Source of the DNA: Brenneria rubrifaciens
GTDB lineage: Bacteria > Pseudomonadota > Gammaproteobacteria > Enterobacterales > Enterobacteriaceae
Assembly: GCF_005484945.1 (NCBI RefSeq)
Contig: NZ_CP034035.1
Location: forward strand, 2,418,001-2,482,000
Length of the DNA stretch: 64,000 bases
Reading direction: 5' to 3'
In this document: positions 51,035-61,323 of the stretch, piece after piece
Layout: every line of letters begins with the position of its first letter
Numbering within the stretch: position 1 is the first letter of the stretch
The notes under the pieces: model-generated
Databases searched by the model: none
What the model was told of the DNA's origin: nothing
What the model saw: the letters and a program-made list of their open reading frames with translations, nothing else
Program-made: the position numbers and the translations under genes

Positions 51035-53725
51035 ATGAACAAAAAATCACAATTTCAAGAAATCCGTTTATTACCGTTTAGTAAGCTATTCCTGGTCGTT
51101 GGCACCGCGTTTTCATTACTCACCCCGCTGGATAATGCACTGGCGGCCCCCCCTGCCGCGTCGGTAGGTCAGGCGCCCTCCGGCCAGGAGAGAGCATTTT
51201 CCATCAACGCACAACCACTGCACATGGCCTTGCTGCGTTTTGCCGAACAAGCTGGACTACAAGTTTTTTTCGCCGACGTAAAACTGGAGAACATGCAGGC
51301 CACTTCACTTCATGGGCGCGTTGCCCCGGAACAAGGGTTACGCCGGTTAATTGGCAATAACCCGGTTGATTTTCAAATCAGCGCGGCTGGCGTCATTACG
51401 CTGCGTCCCCGCCCGGTTAATGTCGACGGCGCCTCGGTCAACGACATCATGGTGGTACGGGCGGTGAGCGTGGCCAATCCGGGGGACTGGATTTACGAGC
51501 AGCCGCGCGCCATCAGCGTGATCTCCCGCGAGCAGATGGACAATCGTCCCGCCCGCCACGCCGCCGATATGCTGGAGCAATCGGCCGGGGTCTATTCCAG
51601 CGTCAGCCAGCAAGATCCGGCATTATCAGTCAATATCCGCGGTATTCAGGACTTCGGCCGCGTCAATATGAACATTGACGGCATACGTCAGAACTATCAG
51701 AAAACCGGCTACGGCCAGCGTAACGGCCAGACATATATCGATTCCGAGCTGCTCTCCGGCGTTACCGTTGAGAAAGGCGCCACCAACATGATGGGCAGCG
51801 CGGGCACATTAGGCGGGGTCGCCACGTTTAATACCGCCAGCGCCAGCGACTTTCTGGCGCCCGGCAAGGAAATCGGCGGCAAACTGCACGCCAGCACCGG
51901 CGACAACGGCACCCGGTTTATCGGCAGCGGCATTCTGGCGCTGGGCAACGAAAGCGGGGGTATTCTGGTTGGCGCCAGCGAACGTCACTTAGGGGACTAC
52001 TGGCCGGGCAACGACGGTAGCATCGGCGGCGTCCGCATCAACGATAACGCGGGCCGCTACGATGAACTGGCCGATCAGTTGAAACACAGTAAGGTCGACT
52101 ATTCCGGCTATACCATGCGCTCGCGGTTGGCTAAAATCGGCTGGAATCTCCCCGCTAATCAACGCATCCAACTCAGCTATATGCAAACCCAGACCTCGAC
52201 GGACAATGCCGGTACGCTGACCAACCTGAGCAATACCTGGCCTTATGAAATGGGCTGGAACAGAACCAGCCATAGCGACATCATGGCGCGCAACACGGCG
52301 CTGGACTATAGCCTGAAACCGGACGACCAGAACTGGCTGGATTTTAAGGCCAAGATCTATTACGCGGATACCGATAACGATACCTATAACTATGCCACCG
52401 CCAGAAACGATGCCTACAGCGACCGCACCCGGTTGCGCACTTACGGTTTGCAGGCGCAGAACACCGCCAAACTGTGGCAAAGCGGCGCCCACGACCTGAG
52501 CGCCGACGCCGGGCTGGAACTCTACTATGACAAGATAACGGCGGACAGCAATAGCAGCAGCACTGCCGGCGCCACGCCCGCGGGCAACCGCACGATGGCC
52601 AGCCTGTTCGCCAACCTGAACTACGCTTATGACTATTGGCTCACCCTGCAAGGGGGAATGCGCTATGACCGTTACCGACTGCGCGGCACCACCAGTCTCA
52701 GCTATAGAGAATTACCCTTTACTGTTGAGAATCCTTGCACGGAGCGATCGATAGCACGCTGCCCCGGCACAACCACCGTAACAGAGTATTGGGATGTGAA
52801 CGACGAACACGGCAAGCTGTCGCCCACCCTGTTTGCCGGCGTCAGGCCGGGCCTGGACTGGCTGCAACTGTTCACCAGCTACGGCCTTTCCTGGCGTCCG
52901 CCCTCGGTGAGTGAGACTTTCGCCAACGGCACCTACAGCGCCGGCAACTATTACGTCTACCCCAATCCCTACCTGAAGCCGGAACGCTCCCGCGCCTGGG
53001 AAGTGGGTTTCAATATCCAGCAGCCCGACCTGCTACTCAAAGGCGACCGGCTGGTGGCCAAAATGTCCTATTTCGATACCAAGATCAGCAACTATATCAG
53101 CCTCAATGCGGCCAGACAGAAACCGGGCTACAACGGTTATTCATTAAGCAACGCCGTATTCCAGAACAACCTGGCAAAGAGCCGCTTCCGCGGCCTGGAG
53201 TATCAGCTCAATTACGACGCAGGTTTTCTCTATATCGACGCAACCTTCACCCGGATGCTCGGCAATAACGATTTCTGTGCGCCGATCGCCTGGCTAGGAG
53301 GTGTAACAACAGTCGGCGGATCACGGGGTAACTATTATTCAATCCCCGTAGATACCTCAGCCAGCAATTTCTACTGCGAAAAAACATTGCTATTCAGCAA
53401 TGCCGCCTATCTGCCGGGCGACCGTGGTTCGGTAACCCTGGGCGGACGCGCTTTCGATCGCAAGCTGGATATGGGCATTACCCTGCGTTTCGCCCCCGGC
53501 TATCAGGATACTTCTGCGCCCACCAACTCCGCTTATCTGGCTGACTGGCCCAAATACCAGGTGTATGACCTGTACGCCAGCTACCGGCTGACCGACAGCC
53601 TGACGCTGCGCGGCTCGGTGGAAAATATCGCCAATCGCGCCTACGTGGTTAGCTACGGCGAATCGCTGAGCTATACGCTAAGCCGGGGCAGAACCGTGCA
53701 GGCCGGAGTGGAATATAGATTCTGA
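51035..53725 (+). CDS. hasR: TonB-dependent haem/hemophore receptor HasR
   Basis: This 896-residue outer-membrane receptor takes haem from free haem, haemoglobin or HasA. It has an N-terminal signal region, a secretin/TonB-N signalling domain (about residues 50-125, AFSINAQPLHMALLRFAEQA), a TonB box around DIMVVRA, a plug domain with ISREQMDNRPARHAADMLEQ, and a 22-strand barrel ending in GVEYRF. The FRAP/NPNL-like loop is SWRPPSVSETFA followed by NPYLKPE. The signalling domain matches the upstream hasIS pair. The ATG follows AGGTG. Adjacent hairpins lie between this gene and hasA. All features are as expected for a functional receptor. Confidence 0.96.
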   Translation: MNKKSQFQEIRLLPFSKLFLVVGTAFSLLTPLDNALAAPPAASVGQAPSGQERAFSINAQPLHMALLRFAEQAGLQVFFADVKLENMQATSLHGRVAPEQGLRRLIGNNPVDFQISAAGVITLRPRPVNVDGASVNDIMVVRAVSVANPGDWIYEQPRAISVISREQMDNRPARHAADMLEQSAGVYSSVSQQDPALSVNIRGIQDFGRVNMNIDGIRQNYQKTGYGQRNGQTYIDSELLSGVTVEKGATNMMGSAGTLGGVATFNTASASDFLAPGKEIGGKLHASTGDNGTRFIGSGILALGNESGGILVGASERHLGDYWPGNDGSIGGVRINDNAGRYDELADQLKHSKVDYSGYTMRSRLAKIGWNLPANQRIQLSYMQTQTSTDNAGTLTNLSNTWPYEMGWNRTSHSDIMARNTALDYSLKPDDQNWLDFKAKIYYADTDNDTYNYATARNDAYSDRTRLRTYGLQAQNTAKLWQSGAHDLSADAGLELYYDKITADSNSSSTAGATPAGNRTMASLFANLNYAYDYWLTLQGGMRYDRYRLRGTTSLSYRELPFTVENPCTERSIARCPGTTTVTEYWDVNDEHGKLSPTLFAGVRPGLDWLQLFTSYGLSWRPPSVSETFANGTYSAGNYYVYPNPYLKPERSRAWEVGFNIQQPDLLLKGDRLVAKMSYFDTKISNYISLNAARQKPGYNGYSLSNAVFQNNLAKSRFRGLEYQLNYDAGFLYIDATFTRMLGNNDFCAPIAWLGGVTTVGGSRGNYYSIPVDTSASNFYCEKTLLFSNAAYLPGDRGSVTLGGRAFDRKLDMGITLRFAPGYQDTSAPTNSAYLADWPKYQVYDLYASYRLTDSLTLRGSVENIANRAYVVSYGESLSYTLSRGRTVQAGVEYRF

Positions 53726-53769
53726 TTTCTCCGTTATCTGAGGAATACCGATTCAGGTGATGGGAAAAC

Positions 53770-53826
53770 AAAGACCGGCGATAACGCTTCCCGGTCTTTA
53801 GCGGCATACACGGCCTGCCCGTGTAT
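53770..53826 (+). other. Two hairpins between hasR and hasA
   Basis: The first is AAAGACCGG / CCGGTCTTT (53770-53799), the second ATACACGG / CCGTGTAT (53806-53826); both stems are perfect. They lie 30 nt before hasA and could stop part of the transcript or protect the hasA mRNA end, helping to make hasA the most abundant message. Confidence 0.5.
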
Positions 53827-53855
53827 ATCAATCGTGTGTTAATGAGGAATCTGCT

Positions 53856-54473
53856 ATGAGTTTTGCAATTACTTACGATGCCTACTACGCCGACTACAGC
53901 ATTACCGATTATCTGACCGAATGGTCGAACGCATTTGGCGACGTTAACCATACCGCAGGAAATACCGAGGTCGGGGGTAACAACACCGGCGGCTTCTACG
54001 GCGGCGATACCTTTATAGACGGCACGCAGTATGCCATTACCAGCACCGAAAATGATTATTCCGCGCTAATCGCCGGAGGCGATCTGACCTATACTCTGTT
54101 CGCAGAGCCGGCGCATACCCTGTATGGCTCGCTGGATAGTCTGGCCTTTGGCAATAGTTTGCAGGGTGGTTCGGCGGTCGGAACCGAATATTATCTCGCA
54201 GCGCCTGAAGTCACCTTCAGTGGGTTGGATCTGTCCAGCACCATAGATGAAGGACAGGACGGCACGGTGCATAAAGTGGTCTACGGCCTGATGAGCGGCG
54301 ACGTACAGCCGCTGCTGGACGCGCTGGCCTCCGCCGGCATCGATCTGACCTCCAGCCTCGACAGCCTGAGCTTTGCCGCCGAAAGTACGGCTGACGCGGC
54401 CATAACAGCAGAAAGCGCAGAGGTGGACGTCGTCGGCGTCGCCGAAACGACGGACACGCTGTTGGCGGCATAA
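53856..54473 (+). CDS. hasA: Secreted hemophore HasA
   Basis: This 205-residue hemophore is released by type I secretion and delivers haem to HasR. The fold markers are FGDVNHTAG (haem ligand His32), [17 protein letters not shown], and [20 protein letters not shown], holding the Tyr ligand (Tyr79) and the supporting His (His87); offsets of +4 from S. marcescens Tyr75/His83 come from a short insertion. There is no N-terminal signal peptide. The C-terminus DTLLAA is the conserved uncleaved secretion signal (Serratia ends ELLAA). GAGGA lies before the ATG. Confidence 0.97.
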   Translation: MSFAITYDAYYADYSITDYLTEWSNAFGDVNHTAGNTEVGGNNTGGFYGGDTFIDGTQYAITSTENDYSALIAGGDLTYTLFAEPAHTLYGSLDSLAFGNSLQGGSAVGTEYYLAAPEVTFSGLDLSSTIDEGQDGTVHKVVYGLMSGDVQPLLDALASAGIDLTSSLDSLSFAAESTADAAITAESAEVDVVGVAETTDTLLAA

Positions 54474-54475
54474 GA

Positions 54476-54507
54476 AAACGGCTAAAAGATGAGACTTTCA
54501 GCCGTTT
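54476..54507 (+). terminator. Hairpin after hasA (attenuator before hasDEF)
   Basis: AAACGGCTAAAAG pairs with CTTTCAGCCGTTT (one mismatch) around a 6-nt loop, beginning 2 nt after the hasA stop. With only TTTG following, it likely attenuates transcription into hasDEF. Confidence 0.7.
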
Positions 54508-54629
54508 GAGCAAATACCGCTACGGCACAGAGAGAACCGGCGCCGTAGCGGTGACTGGCGTGTGAACGCCGGGAATAGCCGTGAATAGCGGTACGGCGAA
54601 TGTCTCGCTTATTGCAGAAGGAACATTGC

Positions 54630-56453
54630 ATGTCCTCTCCCCGTTCAGCCACATCAGGCAGAGAAATCATCGACGCGCTGGCGACGTACCGTCAGGGATT
54701 CTGGGGTATCGGCGTGTTCAGCGCCGTCATTAATCTGCTGATGCTGGTTCCCGCTATTTATATGTTGCAGGTTTATGATCGCGTCCTGCCTTCCGGTAAT
54801 ACCATGACGCTGGCGATGCTCACGGCCATTATGCTGGGACTGTTTTTATTGATGGGATTGCTGGAATGGGTACGCAGCGCCGTGGTGATCCGCCTCGGTA
54901 CGCAAATGGATATGCAACTCAACCAGCGTATCTACAACGCCGCGTTTGAAAGCAGCCTGAAAAGTGGTTCGGCCAGGGCCGGACAGACGCTGAACGATCT
55001 CACCACGTTACGCCAATTCGCGACCGGCAACGCGCTGTTCGCTTTTTTCGACGCGCCGTGGTTCCCGGTTTATCTGCTGGTGATTTTTTTATTGCATCCG
55101 TGGCTGGGGCTGATGGCGCTTGGCGGCGGCGGCGTATTGATTCTGCTGGCATGGCTGAACCAGCGGCTGACGCGCGCGCCTTTGGCGCAGGCGGCGAAAG
55201 TTACCGCCCAGGCCACCCAACAGGCCAACGCCAACCTGCGCAACGCCGATGCCATTGAAGCCATGGGCATGTTGAGCGCTCTGCGTCAGCGCTGGCTGAC
55301 GCAGCATCATCAATTTCTGCACTACCAAAATGTGGCCAGTGAAAAAAGCGCGACGATGACCTCACTGGCGAAAAGCACCCGGCTGGCCCTTCAGTCGCTG
55401 ATGCTGGGGCTGGGCGCGTTGCTGGCCGTCAACGGTGAAATTACCCCCGGCATGATGATTGCGGGTTCAATTCTGATTGGTCGGGTGCTTAGCCCTATCG
55501 ATCAGCTTATCGCCGTCTGGAAACAGTGGATGCAGGCGCGGCTGGCCTGGCAGCGTCTGAACGACGTGCTGGATCAAAACCCGGCGCGAGTCGCCGGTAT
55601 GACGTTACCCGCCCCGCAGGGAAAATTGCAGGTGGAGCAGTTAAGCGCCAGCTTGCCGCACTCCCGTACGCCGATACTGGCTAACCTGACGTTTGAACTC
55701 TCCCCCGGCGATGTACTGGGCGTTCTGGGACATTCGGGTTCGGGTAAATCAACGCTGGCGCGGCTGTTGGTTGCCGCGCTCTCACCGCTCGGCGGCAAAG
55801 TCCGGCTGGATGGCGCAGACCTGCACCAATGGGATAAAGAACACCTCGGCCACTTCATTGGCTATCTGCCGCAGGATGTCCAACTGTTCACCGGCACCAT
55901 TGCCGAGAACATTGCCCGTTTCAGCCAGCCGGATGCTGAAAAAATCGTCGCGGCGGCCATAACCGCGGGCGTGCACGACATGATTTTGCGCTTGCCGCAA
56001 GGCTACGATACGCCGCTGGGTGAAGACGGCGCCGGGCTTTCCGGCGGGCAGAAACAGCGAGTGGCGTTGGCGCGGGCCATTTACGGCCAACCTAAACTGA
56101 TCGTGCTGGATGAACCCAACGCCAGTCTGGATGAAGATGGCGAAAAAGCGCTGCTGGCTTCCATCGCAGCGCAGCAGCAAGCCCTGAGCACCCAAATTCT
56201 GATTACCCATAAATCCAGCCTGCTCTCCTGCGCCAACAAACTGTTGGTGCTGCAAGCCGGGCAAATCCAGTATTTCGGCGCGGCCGATCAGGTACTGAAA
56301 GAGCGACCGCGCCCCCAGACGGCTAAACAGCAGGCGACCCCGGTGAAGAGCACCAAAGCGGCTAATGCGTTCAGCCCATCCCTGCCCGGTTCGTTCGGGC
56401 TGAGTATGGTTTACAACGCGTCAGGCCCGCGTAAAACCGTACCGGATCAGTAA
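54630..56453 (+). CDS. hasD: Type I secretion ABC transporter for HasA (HasD)
   Basis: This ~607-residue exporter of the PrtD family has a six-helix membrane domain and an ATPase with [25 protein letters not shown] and [12 protein letters not shown]. The ATG at 54630 has AAGGA 8-9 nt upstream; the frame extends to ATG 54600 without a clear site. It recognises the C-terminal signal of HasA and drives export with hasE and hasF. It lies 157 nt after hasA across the attenuator hairpin. Confidence 0.95.
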   Translation: MSSPRSATSGREIIDALATYRQGFWGIGVFSAVINLLMLVPAIYMLQVYDRVLPSGNTMTLAMLTAIMLGLFLLMGLLEWVRSAVVIRLGTQMDMQLNQRIYNAAFESSLKSGSARAGQTLNDLTTLRQFATGNALFAFFDAPWFPVYLLVIFLLHPWLGLMALGGGGVLILLAWLNQRLTRAPLAQAAKVTAQATQQANANLRNADAIEAMGMLSALRQRWLTQHHQFLHYQNVASEKSATMTSLAKSTRLALQSLMLGLGALLAVNGEITPGMMIAGSILIGRVLSPIDQLIAVWKQWMQARLAWQRLNDVLDQNPARVAGMTLPAPQGKLQVEQLSASLPHSRTPILANLTFELSPGDVLGVLGHSGSGKSTLARLLVAALSPLGGKVRLDGADLHQWDKEHLGHFIGYLPQDVQLFTGTIAENIARFSQPDAEKIVAAAITAGVHDMILRLPQGYDTPLGEDGAGLSGGQKQRVALARAIYGQPKLIVLDEPNASLDEDGEKALLASIAAQQQALSTQILITHKSSLLSCANKLLVLQAGQIQYFGAADQVLKERPRPQTAKQQATPVKSTKAANAFSPSLPGSFGLSMVYNASGPRKTVPDQ

Positions 56454-56477
56454 CGAAGTTTGCCCACGAGGATAGCG

Positions 56478-57836
56478 ATGTCTGCCTTACCCGAATTGAA
56501 ACATCAACCGAACCCGTCATGCTCCGAGGCCACGGCAAACGACCAGGTGCTGCCCCTTCACGCCGATGCCGGTCGCTATTTGAAATGGGGAATGCTGCTG
56601 GTACTGCTCGGATTCGGCGGCGTGCTGCTCTGGGCCGGATTCGCCCCGTTGGATAAAGGCGTGCCGGTATCCGGGCAGGTTATCGTTGCCGACAACCGAA
56701 AAGCCGTGCAACCCGTCAGCGGCGGACGCATTGCGACACTCGCGGTGCGTGACGGCCAGCGGGTACAGGCCGGCCAGCCGCTCGCGACGCTGGATCAAAC
56801 CCCGGCGCTGGCTCAGCGCGATAATCTGTCCACCCAGCGGTTGGAAGCCCTGACCAGCGAAGCCCGCTTGATGGCCGAGCGCGACAATCTGGATGCGATC
56901 ACTTTCCCCGACGCCCCCGCCTCACCGCCGCAGATTGCACAGCAGATCCGCACCTCACAGCAGCAACTGTTCACAAGCCGCCGGGCGGCGCTGCAACAGG
57001 AGATCGCGGCGATGCGGGCGGCAATCATCGGCGCAAAGGCGCAGTCGCAGGGCGCTCTGGCGTTACTCAACAGTAACCAAACGCAATACCGCCTCATCAA
57101 CGAACAGCTACAGGGATTACGCCCGCTGGCGCGGGAGGGCTATATCGCCCGTAACCGTCTGCTTGATGTGGAACGTCAGGCGGCACAGTTGGCCGGCGCC
57201 ATCGCGCAGGAGCGCAACAATGTGGTGCAAATTCAGCAGCAGATCATCGAACTGGAACAAAAAATCGACCAGCGTCAGAACGAGTATCAGAAAGAGGTGC
57301 GAACCCAGCTTGCGGATATCCAGCTTTCGATTCAGGACATCACGCATCGGCTAAAATCCGCCGAATATGAATTACAAAATACGCAAATTCGCGCGCCCGT
57401 CAGCGGTACGGTTGTCGGGCTGGCGCTGCATACCGAAGGCGGCGTGGTCAGCGCCGGGCAAATGCTGATGGAAATTGTGCCTGACGGACAACCGCTACTG
57501 ATCGACGCTCAGTTACCCATCGAACTGGTCGACAGGGTGAAAGAAGGTTTGCCGGTCGAGTTGCTGTTTTCCGCATTCAATCAGGCCACGACGCCGCGTA
57601 TTTCAGGCGTGGTGGCGCTGATTGGCGCCGACCGGCTGCTCGACCAACAAACCGGAACCCCCTACTACGCCCTGCGTATCCGTGTTGATGAGCAGGGAAA
57701 ACAGCAGTTGGCCGGGTTGGATATTCGTCCCGGCATGCCGGTGGAAGCCTTTGTGCGAACCGGGGAGCGGTCATTGCTCAATTACCTGTTCAAACCGTTA
57801 TTCGATCGTTTGCATATTGCCTTGACCGAGGAGTAA
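56478..57836 (+). CDS. hasE: Membrane-fusion adaptor of the HasA exporter (HasE)
   Basis: This ~452-residue HlyD-type adaptor has one N-terminal membrane helix (WGMLLVLLGFGGVLLWAGFAPL), a barrel-sandwich part around VSGQVIVADNRKAVQPVSGG, a long coiled-coil hairpin (about residues 100-280) and a distal VSGTVVGLALHTEGGVVSAGQ half-motif. The ATG at 56478 follows GAGGA; TTG 56460 is less likely. It links HasD to the outer-membrane channel. Confidence 0.94.
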   Translation: MSALPELKHQPNPSCSEATANDQVLPLHADAGRYLKWGMLLVLLGFGGVLLWAGFAPLDKGVPVSGQVIVADNRKAVQPVSGGRIATLAVRDGQRVQAGQPLATLDQTPALAQRDNLSTQRLEALTSEARLMAERDNLDAITFPDAPASPPQIAQQIRTSQQQLFTSRRAALQQEIAAMRAAIIGAKAQSQGALALLNSNQTQYRLINEQLQGLRPLAREGYIARNRLLDVERQAAQLAGAIAQERNNVVQIQQQIIELEQKIDQRQNEYQKEVRTQLADIQLSIQDITHRLKSAEYELQNTQIRAPVSGTVVGLALHTEGGVVSAGQMLMEIVPDGQPLLIDAQLPIELVDRVKEGLPVELLFSAFNQATTPRISGVVALIGADRLLDQQTGTPYYALRIRVDEQGKQQLAGLDIRPGMPVEAFVRTGERSLLNYLFKPLFDRLHIALTEE

Positions 57837-57838
57837 TC

Positions 57839-59194
57839 ATGCCCCGCTCTTTACGCACCGGCCACGCCGTGATCCGTCATTGTTATCTGCTGTTAGGGGT
57901 TTTCACACTGAGCTACAGCCTACCGGGTCAGGCGCTGGGATTAATCGAAGCCTGGCAGCGGGCCTTGATTCATGATCCCACTTTTCAGAAGGCGATTCAT
58001 GCGCGTAACGCCGACAGGGAGGAAAGGAATATCGGCCGCGCCGCGCTATTGCCAAAAATCAGCTACGACTACAGTCATTCGCGCAATGACTCCACGGTTA
58101 CCGCCAGCGGGCGCAAGGCAGAACGCGACTATAACAGCCACGCCTCCAGCCTTTCGCTACAGCAGCCCCTGCTGGACTACGACGCCTGGGCGCGCTACCA
58201 GCAGGGCGATGCGACGGCGGTGCTGGCCGATGAGCAGTTGCGCGATGCCAGCCAGCAGCTCCTGGTACGTCTGTTTCAGGCCTACAGCAATGTGCTGTTC
58301 AGTCATGAACAGATTGCGCTGGTTCAGGCGCAACAACGGGCATATCGGGAACAGTTTCAACTCAATCAGCGTCTGTTTCAGCAAGGAGAAGGCACCCGCA
58401 CCGACCTGCTGGAAACCGAGGCCAGAATGAATTTAACGCAAGCCCAGTTGATTGAAGCGCAGGATAATCTGGATATCAGCCTGCGGGAGCTGGAAACCTT
58501 GCTGGGGATGCCCGTCACGGCAGAACAGCTCGCGCCGCTGGCCCCCCGCTTCACCCCGCGCCGGCTTCAGCCGGCGAACTATCAGCACTGGCAGGCGCTG
58601 GCGGTGCGCCACAACGCCCAACTGATGGCGTTGAGCCAATCGCTGGCAGTGGCTAAATACGACATCGCCCGCAACCGGGCGGGTCATCTGCCACAGGTCA
58701 CGCTGGTTGCCAGTACGCGGAACACTCAGTCAGAGACGGAAAGCAGCTATAACCAAAAATATGATACGCGTTCAATCGGCATTCGGGTCAGCGTACCGAT
58801 CTTTGCCGGCGGCGGCATCTCCGCCGCTACGCGCCAGGCGAAAGAACGCTATCAGCAAACCGCGCAGCAGAAGGATGAACAGACTGCGGCGATTCAGATT
58901 GAACTGCGCCGCCAGTTCAATCTGGTCACCAGCAGTCAGGCCAAAATCCGGGCGTTCGAGTTAGCGGAACAGTCAGCGTTGGCGCTGGTGGACGCGACGC
59001 GTAAAAGCGTTCAGGGTGGAGAGCGCGTCAATCTGGACGTGTTAAATGCGGAACAACAGCTCTACGGGGCCCGGCGCGATCTAAGCGAAGCCCGCTACGC
59101 CTGGCTGACATCCTGGCTCCAGCTACGCTATTATGCGGGCACTCTGGATGACGCCATGCTGCGTCAATTGGCAGGTTATTTTCATTCTGCCTGA
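57839..59194 (+). CDS. hasF: TolC-family outer-membrane channel (HasF/PrtF type)
   Basis: This 451-residue TolC-like protein has an N-terminal signal (HCYLLLGVFTLSYSLPGQALG), then LIEAWQRALIHDPTFQKAIHARNADREERNIGRAALLPKIS in several segments typical of TolC-family starts, and two outer-membrane-efflux repeats. It would complete the HasD-HasE export channel. It starts 2 nt after hasE, so it is co-translated. In Serratia marcescens the TolC partner HasF is not encoded in the has operon and hasB follows hasE; here the operon carries its own channel and no hasB. Confidence 0.92.
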   Translation: MPRSLRTGHAVIRHCYLLLGVFTLSYSLPGQALGLIEAWQRALIHDPTFQKAIHARNADREERNIGRAALLPKISYDYSHSRNDSTVTASGRKAERDYNSHASSLSLQQPLLDYDAWARYQQGDATAVLADEQLRDASQQLLVRLFQAYSNVLFSHEQIALVQAQQRAYREQFQLNQRLFQQGEGTRTDLLETEARMNLTQAQLIEAQDNLDISLRELETLLGMPVTAEQLAPLAPRFTPRRLQPANYQHWQALAVRHNAQLMALSQSLAVAKYDIARNRAGHLPQVTLVASTRNTQSETESSYNQKYDTRSIGIRVSVPIFAGGGISAATRQAKERYQQTAQQKDEQTAAIQIELRRQFNLVTSSQAKIRAFELAEQSALALVDATRKSVQGGERVNLDVLNAEQQLYGARRDLSEARYAWLTSWLQLRYYAGTLDDAMLRQLAGYFHSA

Positions 59195-59934
59195 CGAATA
59201 TACCCTGAATAATTCACCTTGCAGACTTGTCGGCTTTTCCCCTTGCGGTTGCCCCGCCGCCAGAAGATTTCTTTCGCTTTCGGTCGGTATTTTAGAAGCC
59301 ATTAGATATATAATGGCATTATTTATATAACTTATGAAACTATATATTAACGCGCAACGCGTTTGGGTAAAAAATAAAAATTAGGCTATACAAATCTTAT
59401 TAGATAAAAAATCATAGTGATGAACAGATTATTATCATTTATTGGAATATTAAAATGATGTGATAATTGACATTTGATCCCGAAAAGCATACCGCCAAAA
59501 AAACAAAATATTTATCCCTTTTAATCATGAAGATAACAAATTTCAATCATTGAACACTGATTGACCTCACAGAATGAATGGTTTTTTTGGCAAAAAATTA
59601 AACCTGATAAATTCAAAATTAAAACCTATTAACAACATAAATAGAACAATGAAATGATAGGTATGTAATATTTTAAATGTTGGTTAACCGATAATCATAA
59701 ATTAGTTTTTGATGATTATTAAAAAACTAATTTTATACTTTAAAAACTAAAAAAATCAACATAAAATAATTATTGGGAGCTACTTCTTTTATTTAAAGCA
59801 AAAAAAAATAAACATAAAAATTAATAGACTTAGATCAAGAAAATTAATAATAAACAATCCCTATAGTACCAGCGACGAAAGTAAGACAACCGAATTAATT
59901 AACTCGTCATTCTGAGCAATGGGGTAGGAAATCT
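59195..59934. other. Very AT-rich region between hasF and dcuB
   Basis: These ~740 nt are strikingly AT-rich compared with the GC-rich flanks, with many A and T runs and no supported gene. It must contain the dcuB promoter. I could not assign FNR or CRP sites with confidence. It could bind H-NS. No clear terminator for hasF was seen. Confidence 0.55.
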
Positions 59935-61275
59935 ATGGATTTTATCATTCAATTAGTCATTGTCCTGATCTGTCTTTTCTACGGTGCGAGAAAAGGCGGG
60001 ATCGCGCTGGGATTATTAGGCGGCATAGGACTCGTTATTCTGGTGTTTGTCTTCAAACTTCAACCAGGTAAACCACCGGTCGACGTCATGTTGGTAATTA
60101 TCGCCGTGGTCGCTGCGTCGGCAACGCTTCAGGCCTCAGGGGGTTTGGACGTGATGTTGCAAATCGCGGAACGACTGCTGCGCCGTAATCCGAAATATGT
60201 GTCAATCATCGCGCCGTTCGTGACCTGTATTCTGACCATCCTGTGCGGTACTGGCCATGTGGTTTATACCATTCTGCCGATTATTTATGATGTCGCCATC
60301 AAGAATAATATCCGCCCTGAAAGACCCATGGCGGCCAGTTCCATCGGCGCGCAAATGGGGGTCATCGCCAGTCCTGTTTCCGTGGCGGTGGTATCGCTGG
60401 TAGCGATGCTGGCGAACTTTACCTTTAACGGTCAGCATCTGGAGTTTCTTGACCTGTTGTCGATTACCATTCCATCTACCCTTATGGGGATTCTGGCAAT
60501 CGGTATTTTCAGTTGGTTCAGAGGTAAAGATTTGGATAAAGATCCTGATTTCCAGAAATTTATCTCTGTACCGGAAAACAAAGAATATGTTTACGGCGAT
60601 ACCGCGACCCTGCTGGACAAAAAGTTGCCTCGCAGCAACTGGCTTGCCATGTGGATCTTTTTGTGCGCCATTGCCGCCGTCGCCATTCTGGGGGCGGTAT
60701 CGGAATTACGTCCACAGTTTGGCGGCAAGCCCCTGTCCATGGTACTGGTTATCCAGATGTTTATGCTGTTCGCTGGCGCAGTCATCATTATTGCGACCAA
60801 AACCAATCCGGGGTCCATTTCGAAAAACGAGGTCTTCCGCTCAGGTATGATCGCCATCGTTGCTGTTTATGGGATTGCCTGGATGGCAGAAACCATGTTC
60901 GGGGCGCATTTGGAACAGATAAAAGCGACGCTGGGTTCGTTGGTAAAAGAATACCCGTGGGCCTACGCTGTTATTCTGTTGCTGGTTTCAAAATTTGTTA
61001 ACTCACAGGCCGCCGCGTTAGCCGCCATCGTGCCCGTTGCGTTGGCAATCGGCGTTAATCCGGCTTATATCGTTGCATCGGCGCCCGCCTGCTATGGTTA
61101 TTACATTCTGCCGACCTACCCGAGCGATCTGGCGGCCATTCAGTTTGACCGTTCCGGCACCACCAAGATTGGCCGTTTTGTCATTAACCACAGTTTTATC
61201 CTGCCAGGCTTGATCGGGGTGTTTACCTCCTGCGTCTTTGGTTGGGTGTTCGCGGGAATGTACGGCTTCCTGTAA
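59935..61275 (+). CDS. dcuB: Anaerobic C4-dicarboxylate antiporter DcuB
   Basis: This 446-residue membrane antiporter exchanges fumarate or aspartate for succinate during anaerobic fumarate respiration. It follows E. coli DcuB almost residue for residue: [80 protein letters not shown] and [20 protein letters not shown]. The usual 12-14 helices and length are intact. The gene stands alone with a strong terminator. In E. coli it is controlled by FNR and DcuSR; the partner fumarase FumB is not next to it here. Confidence 0.97.
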   Translation: MDFIIQLVIVLICLFYGARKGGIALGLLGGIGLVILVFVFKLQPGKPPVDVMLVIIAVVAASATLQASGGLDVMLQIAERLLRRNPKYVSIIAPFVTCILTILCGTGHVVYTILPIIYDVAIKNNIRPERPMAASSIGAQMGVIASPVSVAVVSLVAMLANFTFNGQHLEFLDLLSITIPSTLMGILAIGIFSWFRGKDLDKDPDFQKFISVPENKEYVYGDTATLLDKKLPRSNWLAMWIFLCAIAAVAILGAVSELRPQFGGKPLSMVLVIQMFMLFAGAVIIIATKTNPGSISKNEVFRSGMIAIVAVYGIAWMAETMFGAHLEQIKATLGSLVKEYPWAYAVILLLVSKFVNSQAAALAAIVPVALAIGVNPAYIVASAPACYGYYILPTYPSDLAAIQFDRSGTTKIGRFVINHSFILPGLIGVFTSCVFGWVFAGMYGFL

Positions 61276-61292
61276 TGCTGAAGTCCGCACCA

Positions 61293-61323
61293 AAAACCGT
61301 TCGGGCTTCCCGAACGGTTTTTT
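61293..61323. terminator. Bidirectional rho-independent terminator
   Basis: AAAACCGTTCGGG / CCCGAACGGTTTT form a 13-bp stem with a CTT loop, followed by TT and preceded by an A run. It lies between the convergent dcuB and racemase genes and can serve both. Confidence 0.93.

Noticed and set aside
59455..59480. TGTGATAATTGACATT as a CRP site upstream of dcuB
   Set aside because: Only the left half matches TGTGA; the right half lacks TCACA, and it is more than 450 nt from the start.
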